Position numbers and translations under genes: made by a program
Part shown: positions 1-5,979 of the stretch, in pieces
Position numbering within the stretch: position 1 is the first letter of the stretch
Layout of the letters: the number at the start of each line of letters is the position of its first letter
Assembly (NCBI GenBank): GCA_964472165.1
Contig: CAYYJE010000141.1
Coordinates: forward strand, 1 to 6,825
From: UBA1413 sp964472165
Lineage (GTDB): Bacteria; Bacteroidota; Bacteroidia; Bacteroidales; Prolixibacteraceae
Reading direction: 5' to 3'
DNA: 6,825 bases
The notes under the pieces: generated by a model
The model's database searches: none
What the model was told of the DNA's origin: nothing
What the model saw: only the letters and a program-made list of their open reading frames with translations

Positions 1-79
1 CGGCTTTCAATTGTGCATGTCCGGGAAAGGTTACCGCCGTTGCAAAGAGCATTCCTAGTAATGTCAGTGATACTTTCAT
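1..79 (-). CDS. Start of a further exported protein (26 codons visible, 3' end beyond window)
   Basis: An ATG at 79 opens a frame that runs to the left edge and reads MKVSLTLLGMLFATAVTFPG followed by HAQLKA. This is a good Sec signal peptide: Lys2, a hydrophobic core at about 4-18, and a probable cut after HA, leaving Gln at the new N-terminus as is common in Bacteroidota. The ATG overlaps the GDPD stop codon (ATGA) and is preceded by the A-rich leader ATAAA, as in the melibiase-type gene. The gene is therefore very likely the next member of the operon and is translationally coupled to the GDPD gene. Too little is visible to name the product. The chance that this is not a gene is small given the overlap and the clean signal sequence. 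Confidence 0.75.
   Translation of the reverse strand, partial: MKVSLTLLGMLFATAVTFPGHAQLKA
76..79 (-). other. ATGA stop/start overlap between the GDPD gene and the next exported protein
   Basis: The TGA of the GDPD gene (78-76) overlaps the ATG of the next gene (79-77). With the A-rich leader just before it, this suggests coupled translation and continuation of the operon past the left edge. Confidence 0.8.
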
Positions 80-939
80 TTTATCGATTTTTTTAATTTA
101 AAAACAGGTTGTGCAGACTCAATACCCAAACCCCGGGCTACCTGCATGGTATGCACGATATCGTTTACAAGCGGAAAATCAACCCCGGAATCGAACAACA
201 TCTTCAGTTCTTCAGGTGAGTCGGTGCCATAGTAATTCACTTTTATCCCATTCTCCTTCAATAGTTTTACACTCCCTGCAAAATCCTTATATTCCGATTT
301 CCGGAGCAGCTGGATAAACCCGGTCCGGGCGCTGATGGTAGAAGCCACATACTCCTCTGCCGATTCCTGGCGGTCCATGTTACAGATTGTTATTCCGGGA
401 ACAGCTTCTTTGGCCACTCGGGCGGCTTCCGTGCCGCAGGCCAGAAATGCCTGGTGCAGCCTGCCCTCTGCCTCAACCAGCCGGGCAATCATCGCCGGCA
501 GTTCGCCCGCTCCCTTGATATGGATGTTGATCCACACATTGTACGGTATCTCCTTCAACACTTCTTCCGGGGTCGGTATTTGCAAACCTGCGAATCCGGG
601 ATCTTTCCAACTTCCGGCATCCAGTGCCCTGATTTCGCTGAAAGTAAGGTCCGGCACTTTCCCTGTTCCGTTGGTGGTTCGGTCGACACCTGAATCGTGA
701 ATCACAACCATCCGGTGGTCCTTTGTGAGCCATACGTCGAACTCGATCATGTGGGCGCCGGCTTCCACGGCAGCACGGAACGCCGGGATGGTATTCTCGG
801 GATGGGTTTCCATGGCACCCCGGTGCGCACACAGACCACGTCCGGGAAGTTTAAAAACCGACGCCGCCTTTTGGGTTGTATGGCATCCACAAAAGATGAA
901 AAAAACTGCAAGAAATGTCAAGGAGATTTTTGTTTTCAT
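76..939 (-). CDS. Glycerophosphodiester phosphodiesterase (GDPD) family probable lipoprotein, altered metal ligand
   Basis: GDPD enzymes cut glycerophosphodiesters to an alcohol and glycerol 3-phosphate through two histidines and a metal held by three acids. This 287-residue protein shows the family blocks: AHRG with H39-R40, PENT (47-50), E66-F-D68, IHD with H81, then DRTTNGTG (86-93). The N-terminus is a lipoprotein-type signal (MKTKISLTFLAVFFIFCGC) with the likely lipidated Cys at 19, although the residue three before it is Phe, so lipidation is probable rather than certain. It should sit on the periplasmic or outer-membrane face. The block usually written (L/I)xIEIK, whose Glu completes the metal site, reads INIHIKG here (H140, K142 kept). 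That may mark a subgroup with a different metal site or substrate. The start at 939 lies 12 bases after the preceding gene, with no strong ribosome-binding site, and the stop TGA overlaps the next gene's ATG. In this cluster it may cleave a phosphodiester in a decorated glycan rather than a lipid head group. Confidence 0.88.
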   Translation of the reverse strand: MKTKISLTFLAVFFIFCGCHTTQKAASVFKLPGRGLCAHRGAMETHPENTIPAFRAAVEAGAHMIEFDVWLTKDHRMVVIHDSGVDRTTNGTGKVPDLTFSEIRALDAGSWKDPGFAGLQIPTPEEVLKEIPYNVWINIHIKGAGELPAMIARLVEAEGRLHQAFLACGTEAARVAKEAVPGITICNMDRQESAEEYVASTISARTGFIQLLRKSEYKDFAGSVKLLKENGIKVNYYGTDSPEELKMLFDSGVDFPLVNDIVHTMQVARGLGIESAQPVFKLKKSIK

Positions 940-951
940 TCCGACTGGGTT

Positions 952-2805
952 TTAATGTGATATTCCGGAAAACCGGGTGAGTATGTCTGCGGCTTCCGGG
1001 CTTCCTTCCACCCCGCCCTCATCATTGATACGGGTGATGTTGGCCGTTTCGTAAAACACATAGCCATTCAGACCGGGATGATTGTTTACGATATCGATTT
1101 CCGCCTTTGTACAGTCAAACGGCCCTTCAAAGGCCATCCCGTGAAAATCGCCCTGCAAAACCAATGGTTTTCCGGCAGCCCTTGTGGCCGCACTGAACGT
1201 ATCAATGGCTTTTTGCAGGTTCCACGGCCGAACCTGAAATATACCCCGGATCTCGAATTCGTCGCCAATTTCCTTCACCCATTTTTCCCATTGCCACCCG
1301 AAATTAAAGGGGTAAGAACTTATTTTCCCCCGGTCATCGGGGATCAGCAAATTTGTTTCCAAATGGATCGACAGCGACTTCTTCCGGTTTTTCACAAGTT
1401 TGCGGACTTCTTCCAAAAAACCGGTATATGCATCGCCATTCACCCTGCTTACAGAGTAATAATCGGTATTGCCCCCGGTTGCTTCCAACACAGGTTCGTT
1501 GAACCCGTATTCCCACGATTCGGTAGAAAATGTATGGTTTGAAATCCGCAGGTTAATCCCATCCACATCCCGGTCGAGGCAAAAACGCACCATGTCGAGC
1601 CAGTGTTTCCTGACCTCAGGATAGACAGGACTCAGAATCCCCATCAGATATTCCGGTTTTCCGCAGGCTGCCGCAATTTCCCCTTCCTTGTCCAGACTGA
1701 TAAAGTCACCGGGATTGTATTCGCCAAAACCGTAAAAATCGCGGTAATGCTCCTGCATTTTTTGCAAATCGCCAATTTCAGCCTGCACTTCAGGAAGCTT
1801 CAGATAACGGACAAGCTTTTTTTGCAGTTCAGAGCGATAAAAACCGGTGTGATCGTCCAGGCTGACCCGGCCGGTACTGAGGGTATTGGGTATTATTCCC
1901 CCATTTTGCCCGATCAGTTCAATCAAATTTCCTTTTTCATTGCTGAAGTCGGCATTTTCATCAGCCAGCAGGCAGCGAATTAAAACGTACCGGTGGTCGC
2001 GGGGAATCTCCAGGTTTTCGAGAGAGATAACGCGGCATTTTCGCCAGTACGGGAAACGGTAACGCGGTTCAATGGTTTCGCGGAACACCACCGGCCCGTT
2101 GTATGGAACAAACCTGTTGTTCGTGGAACTTGACAGGATCGAAAGATGTTCTGCCTTTATCCGTGTGGGGCGGTCATCACCTTTAACCAGCCGGATACCG
2201 GCAACCTGTCCGGAATATTCAGCTGCAGCTGTTTTGCGTTTCAGGCACATCTCCGGATTGTTTGCCAGAAAGGGACGGGGCATCGGGAAAATGCCCCTCA
2301 GGTCGCGAAGGGCAACCCCTTCGGGACAAGGCATTGTATGAGGCAAAATATTGCCAAAAATGCCGCCTTCAAAAGGTTTGATCACAGCAAACAATTCGAT
2401 ACCATATCGGTGAGCCGAATCCGACACCTCCTTCAGCAAATCAAATCCGTGCGGATAATCGTCATAAAAAGTCCAGATGCTGTCGAAGATCCACTGGTGG
2501 CGCTTTACCCCCAACGAAGCCAGAAATTTGTGGAGCTCGTCCAACTGCTTCCGGTCCATAAAACAGCGGTTGTTTTCATAATAGTCGCCATCACGCATTA
2601 CCGGAGTTCCATACCTACTCCCCTGGTGGTTGATGAGCACATTGTCGAAATAATCGGTCGTTGCAAACAACCGCTTTTTTCCCGTGCTCCCGGCAGGTGG
2701 TTTTTCCGTTCCGGTACACTGAAAAAGGGGATGGCTCACTGCCAGCGCCCCAATCCCGGAAAGAGTGGCAGTCACAAATGTCCTGCGGTCGATATTATGC
2801 TTCAT
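952..2805 (-). CDS. Unrecognised Tat-exported protein, probable TIM-barrel glycoside hydrolase-like
   Basis: I do not recognise this 617-residue protein as a named family. Its start has a twin-arginine signal: DRRTF at 6-10 followed by a weakly hydrophobic stretch (11-24). A Cys at 30 follows, but the preceding LFQ is a poor lipobox. The body looks like a (beta/alpha) barrel: strand-like segments end in polar or acidic residues at 104-111 (QWIFDSIW), 136-146 (IELFAVIKPFE), 413-424 (DVDGINLRISNH), 477-485 (LSIHLETNL), 519-528 (IRGIFQVRPW), 547-554 (LVLQGDFH) and 579-590 (LNGYVFYETANI). Residues about 180-330 break the pattern, are rich in beta-like segments and may be an inserted sandwich domain. 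Candidate catalytic acids are D415, E429, E432, E437 and E483, but none can be assigned. The gene starts inside the stop codon of the melibiase-type gene (ATGA) and is followed 12 bases later by the GDPD gene, which places it in the same glycan-degrading operon. A glycosidase role is inference from fold impression and context. Confidence 0.85.
   Translation of the reverse strand: MKHNIDRRTFVTATLSGIGALAVSHPLFQCTGTEKPPAGSTGKKRLFATTDYFDNVLINHQGSRYGTPVMRDGDYYENNRCFMDRKQLDELHKFLASLGVKRHQWIFDSIWTFYDDYPHGFDLLKEVSDSAHRYGIELFAVIKPFEGGIFGNILPHTMPCPEGVALRDLRGIFPMPRPFLANNPEMCLKRKTAAAEYSGQVAGIRLVKGDDRPTRIKAEHLSILSSSTNNRFVPYNGPVVFRETIEPRYRFPYWRKCRVISLENLEIPRDHRYVLIRCLLADENADFSNEKGNLIELIGQNGGIIPNTLSTGRVSLDDHTGFYRSELQKKLVRYLKLPEVQAEIGDLQKMQEHYRDFYGFGEYNPGDFISLDKEGEIAAACGKPEYLMGILSPVYPEVRKHWLDMVRFCLDRDVDGINLRISNHTFSTESWEYGFNEPVLEATGGNTDYYSVSRVNGDAYTGFLEEVRKLVKNRKKSLSIHLETNLLIPDDRGKISSYPFNFGWQWEKWVKEIGDEFEIRGIFQVRPWNLQKAIDTFSAATRAAGKPLVLQGDFHGMAFEGPFDCTKAEIDIVNNHPGLNGYVFYETANITRINDEGGVEGSPEAADILTRFSGISH
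2802..2805 (-). other. ATGA stop/start overlap between the melibiase-type and Tat-protein genes
   Basis: The TGA stop of the upstream gene (2804-2802) shares bases with the ATG of the downstream gene (2805-2803). Such four-base overlaps commonly couple translation by re-initiation. No strong Shine-Dalgarno precedes it, so coupling is the likely way the downstream protein is made. Confidence 0.85.
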
Positions 2806-4910
2806 TTCACCAGGTTTGTTTGATGTTCAATGGCATCCACAAAAACCATCACCGACATAGCCTGTTTGTCAAAAGGAAGTGTCAGTCCGTTTTCCGTGAG
2901 TTTATCACCCGGAATATATTGTATTTTACCGGAATCCACAAATTCAACACGATACCTTTTCCCTGGCTGAATGCGGTTCATGGTTACGGGAAACTTAAAA
3001 GCCTCATCTTCATCCCATCTCAGAAACAGCAGGCCTGCCCTTGTCTTTTCGGAATTGTAAAAAACGATTCCGGCAGCCGGAGCACCTTCCCGCGGAGTAA
3101 CAATCTGATAAAGGCAGTCTCTTTTCAGCTTACTGAGCCTGCGATACCTTTCAATCTCCAGGATGATTACATCGCGCTGTCTTTCGCTGACTAGCGGTAA
3201 GTCTGCCACCAATCCGCATATTCCGGCCATGGCACTTCGACAATACATCCGTGTGAATTCATCATTGTCAGGGTCATTTTCATTGGGTCGGTTTATCCAC
3301 CGGTTTACTGTCCAGGGAGGAAGAAATTCCATGGATTGCAATGCTTCGGCAAAATTGCTGCGTGCATGCCCGATACCGGTGCTTCCACCGTCTCTTATCC
3401 ATTGCGTTTGCGAGGAAAGTACGGTAAATTCGTTTAACATCCGGCCACCACTCTGGCAACTTTCGATATACAAACCAGGGTAGGCTTTTCGAACGGTTTT
3501 CAGGGCTTCCTGCATCGCAACCACGTTTTTCATCACTCCGTGCCGGGTTTCACCCGTAAAAAAATCCTGGTCATATTTCCACCAGCCTATGTTGTATGCT
3601 TTACGAAGTTTCCGGATATGCTGAACAAGGTACTTCCCAAAATCTGAACGCACATAATCAATCAGTTTTCCGTTGATAAATGACCGGTGAAATCCGGGTT
3701 TATCCTCGACAACCAGGTTGGGTGGAGTGGAAATATCGGGACTAACAAACTGCGGACAGCTCCAGATTCCTGGTTTTGCGCCTTTCTTTTGCGCCTTTTT
3801 CATCAGTTGGGCAAAAGCGCCGGGAGAAAATTTTTCAGGTTGGGGAGTCCAGTCGCCACAGGCTTTGTACCATCCGGCATCCACAACAAAGTAATCGAAG
3901 CCATATGGAGTCATTGCCTCAATCTGTTGTGTCAAAAATTTCTCATCGATATTAAACCGCACGGTATACCAGTGGTTCCAGCCAAAAGGGAATGAGGGCG
4001 CCGGGCCCCTGAAAATTCCTGCAGCCAGTGATTCCCTGATTTTCATCCATTCAGCGCGCGCTGCCACTTCATCGTTTGATAAAACAGGAGTAACCATCAA
4101 TGCCGGGCCAGTGATGCTTTCTCCGGGTGCAAGCGTCAGTTGTGTTTCATTTTCGGGAAGAAATACACGGAAATTTAAACCTCCCGAAATTCCTTTTATT
4201 TCAGCTTTCCATCCCCCGCACCACTCCAGTGCAAAAAACAACCGTGCCTTATCGGTTGCAACAATCCAATAGGGATTTTTGCCATTCTGAATGGCATCGG
4301 AACTGTGAAGCCGGCTACTCAATGTAGTTGTCGAATTTTCCTGAAGCGATACTTTATGCGGAGTGAACGACAGCGCATCCCAGTAATGCAGGGCTTCTGT
4401 TTCTCCCGCAACAGACCATGCGGCGCTCCACGCAGGGAACCAGCCGGCTGATACCGGTTGGCTGCCCTGGTTTGAAAGCTTAACGCTCAGCCTGATGAGC
4501 GAACTCTCCCGGTCTAGTTCTGCAATCCAGGTAAACCTGACTCCTCCCGGCAACTCACATACCGATTCAGCTTGGAGGAAAATTTTGTTGTCGTTCCGGC
4601 GCCAGTTTCCGGAACCGACCGGTTTGCCTTTCAATGGGGAGGGAATCCAGTGGTCAAGAGTGGCTTCCGGTCCGATATCACGGAAAAGTTCTTCGCCTGA
4701 ATCTGTTTTCCTGCACGACAGCAACCGGGGCGCTCCTTCAGGAGTATGGCCCAGCAAAAGCTTCACCGATTTGTTGCTGAGCTCGGTGACTTTTTCATCT
4801 ACAGGGGAATAACCGGCAAAAGAACCTGAAGCGGAATCGCTCCCGGAAGTATCTGAAAAACTTCGCATGGAGAACAGCACGATGGCGATAATAAATAGTA
4901 TGCGCTTCAT
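2802..4910 (-). CDS. GH36/melibiase-type (clan GH-D) glycoside hydrolase with Sec signal, divergent sugar-binding motif
   Basis: This is an alpha-galactosidase-like enzyme of about 700 residues, the usual GH36 size. The frame extends to an ATG at 4928, but the Met at 4910 starts a standard signal peptide (MKRILFIIAIVLF, cut near SFS-D) and is preceded by ATAAA, so I prefer it. Numbering below is from the upstream Met. A beta-sandwich (about 50-300) is followed by the melibiase barrel: PFGWNHWY (314-321), FVVDAGWY (347-354), GDW..EKF (358-367), GIW (387-389), WWKYD with likely nucleophile D453, ESCQSGGR (489-496), and QWIRDGG with likely acid/base D513; a small C-terminal beta domain follows (about 605-700). 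The usual DDGW sugar-contact motif reads DAGW (A351), and the residue pair after GGR is ML rather than the common FD, so alpha-galactosidase activity is uncertain. The serine/glycine-rich stretch just after the signal (about 25-38) looks like a flexible linker. The stop codon overlaps the next gene's ATG by four bases. Confidence 0.85.
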   Translation of the reverse strand: MKRILFIIAIVLFSMRSFSDTSGSDSASGSFAGYSPVDEKVTELSNKSVKLLLGHTPEGAPRLLSCRKTDSGEELFRDIGPEATLDHWIPSPLKGKPVGSGNWRRNDNKIFLQAESVCELPGGVRFTWIAELDRESSLIRLSVKLSNQGSQPVSAGWFPAWSAAWSVAGETEALHYWDALSFTPHKVSLQENSTTTLSSRLHSSDAIQNGKNPYWIVATDKARLFFALEWCGGWKAEIKGISGGLNFRVFLPENETQLTLAPGESITGPALMVTPVLSNDEVAARAEWMKIRESLAAGIFRGPAPSFPFGWNHWYTVRFNIDEKFLTQQIEAMTPYGFDYFVVDAGWYKACGDWTPQPEKFSPGAFAQLMKKAQKKGAKPGIWSCPQFVSPDISTPPNLVVEDKPGFHRSFINGKLIDYVRSDFGKYLVQHIRKLRKAYNIGWWKYDQDFFTGETRHGVMKNVVAMQEALKTVRKAYPGLYIESCQSGGRMLNEFTVLSSQTQWIRDGGSTGIGHARSNFAEALQSMEFLPPWTVNRWINRPNENDPDNDEFTRMYCRSAMAGICGLVADLPLVSERQRDVIILEIERYRRLSKLKRDCLYQIVTPREGAPAAGIVFYNSEKTRAGLLFLRWDEDEAFKFPVTMNRIQPGKRYRVEFVDSGKIQYIPGDKLTENGLTLPFDKQAMSVMVFVDAIEHQTNLVK

Positions 4911-4932
4911 TTTATAACTATCAATCATAAAA

Positions 4933-4950
4933 AAATGACAGCTGTCTTTT
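4933..4950. promoter_or_regulatory. Short palindrome in the intergenic gap before the melibiase-type gene
   Basis: The core GACAGCTGTC (4937-4946) is a perfect 10-base palindrome. Allowing one mismatched pair, the symmetry extends through flanking A and T runs to 4933-4950. It lies 23 bases upstream of the preferred ATG at 4910, in the widest gap of the cluster. It could be an operator for an internal promoter or, read on the minus strand with the T run that follows, a very weak hairpin. I see no convincing Bacteroidota promoter (TAnnTTTG) in this gap, so function is uncertain and chance is possible. Confidence 0.25.
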
Positions 4951-5000
4951 CTGTATTGGATCTCTATTCCCGTTCAGATTTCATTCCGCACTCATTACTG

Positions 5001-5945
5001 CTATTTAACAGAAATAGTCAACTCATTATCGGTTTTACCCGGTAATGAAACGAGGATGTTTTCTTCGGTCAGACGGATGATCCGCCAGTATTGGGGATTC
5101 TGGGCAAAAGCGCCTGTTTGCACTTGCACCATCTTGTTATTTTCTCCGGAACTGAAATTACTGACGTTATTTTTATGTGTATGCCCGGCAAGGATAAGTT
5201 TTGCCGACGGATTTTTTGCCAGCTCGGGATAGAGCATACACCCGGGCGTTGGATCCCCCGGTGCGGCATTCATCGGAATGTGCATCAGGATGATCTCCAC
5301 ATCGTCGGGCGACTCCTGCAACTGTGCCTTTAACCAATGCAACTGTGACATGTCGAGATACGGAATCTCAACTTTTTCGTTGGAATTAAACCGGTTAAAG
5401 CTGTTGTCGAGGAAAATCAGCCGATAGTTTGTAGCACCGACTTTTACCGTATGACTGTACCAGGTTCCATTTTTAAAGTTCGGAACGTTCCTGATCCATC
5501 GGGTGCGGGCAGTTCCGGCATTCTCCTGACGGGAAACCAGGGCATTGTTTTCCCACGAATAACTGCTGATGTCGTGATTTCCTAAAGTCAGAAATACAGG
5601 CACTTTGCTCTTCTTCAGGATCCGAAGGAACCGGTTGGTCTGAAATTGCACCATTTCCCCACTTTTTGCTTCCGTTTCGTAGGAATCAAGCAGATCGCCG
5701 GTTGCAACCACCATGCTGCAATTTGTTTTTTTTGGCATTTTTTTCAGAAACTGCATAAAGGGCACTACCCCTTCGGCATAATGATTCCGCTTTTGGGCCA
5801 GGTTTACCTCATTCTTCTCCGGATTAAAAATAAGGTGCAGGTCGGTTACATGCAGAAACGACAAAGTATCCTGAGAGAAAACTGTTCCGCACAACAGTAT
5901 CCCAATCAGCAAACCGATTGATTTCCGATAAAAAAAACTTTTCAT
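5001..5945 (-). CDS. Exported calcineurin-like metallophosphoesterase
   Basis: This 314-residue protein belongs to the binuclear metallophosphoesterase superfamily, which hydrolyses phosphate mono- or diesters. All the metal-site blocks are present in order: D35xH37 in VTDLHL, G83-D84, G122-N-H-D125, H222 in MHIP, and G254-H-T-H257. The first 25 residues form a Sec signal peptide: a basic start (K2, R7, K8), a hydrophobic stretch at 10-20 and a probable cut after the Ser of TVFSQ, so it should act in the periplasm or outside. The start at 5945 is the one that gives this signal. Upstream bases are AT-rich with no clear Shine-Dalgarno. It follows the GH92 gene by 34 bases and precedes the melibiase-type gene by about 90 bases, so it probably shares their transcript. 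In this setting it may remove phosphate from a sugar or polyol phosphate set free by its neighbours. Superfamily members act on nucleotides, phospholipids, phosphoproteins and sugar phosphates, so the substrate cannot be read from the motifs. Confidence 0.9.
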   Translation of the reverse strand: MKSFFYRKSIGLLIGILLCGTVFSQDTLSFLHVTDLHLIFNPEKNEVNLAQKRNHYAEGVVPFMQFLKKMPKKTNCSMVVATGDLLDSYETEAKSGEMVQFQTNRFLRILKKSKVPVFLTLGNHDISSYSWENNALVSRQENAGTARTRWIRNVPNFKNGTWYSHTVKVGATNYRLIFLDNSFNRFNSNEKVEIPYLDMSQLHWLKAQLQESPDDVEIILMHIPMNAAPGDPTPGCMLYPELAKNPSAKLILAGHTHKNNVSNFSSGENNKMVQVQTGAFAQNPQYWRIIRLTEENILVSLPGKTDNELTISVK

Positions 5946-5979
5946 ATTTCAGAATGATTAAGGTTTATATTTTCTTGAT

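Noticed and set aside
473..832. A 119-codon minus-strand frame inside the GDPD gene.
   Set aside because: It is a shifted frame of the GDPD coding sequence, whose conserved motifs run unbroken across the same bases. No frameshift is needed.
881..894. The 14-base string TGGCATCCACAAAA occurs here and again at 2831-2844.
   Set aside because: Both copies lie in coding sequence of unrelated proteins with no shared flanks or further copies, so chance similarity is the simplest reading.
1492..1500. An Asn-Glu-Pro triplet (436-438) in the unknown barrel protein, resembling the acid/base motif of clan GH-A enzymes.
   Set aside because: The triplet is not clearly at the end of a predicted strand and no other clan GH-A signature could be found, so it cannot be used to assign a family.
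2710..2730. A possible lipobox (LFQC, Cys30) in the Tat-exported protein.
   Set aside because: The residue before Cys is Gln rather than Gly, Ala or Ser, so lipidation is not well supported.
2146..2823. A 225-codon open frame on the plus strand, and other plus-strand frames over 100 codons (for example 1078-1542, 2661-3194).
   Set aside because: They lie antisense to clear genes and have low-complexity, unfamily-like translations without signal peptides. They are shadows of the coding strand.
4911..4928. The upstream in-frame ATG at 4928 as the start of the melibiase-type gene.
   Set aside because: It would add MIDSYK ahead of a normal MKR signal peptide start. The ATG at 4910 has the A-rich leader seen at another start in this cluster and gives a standard signal.
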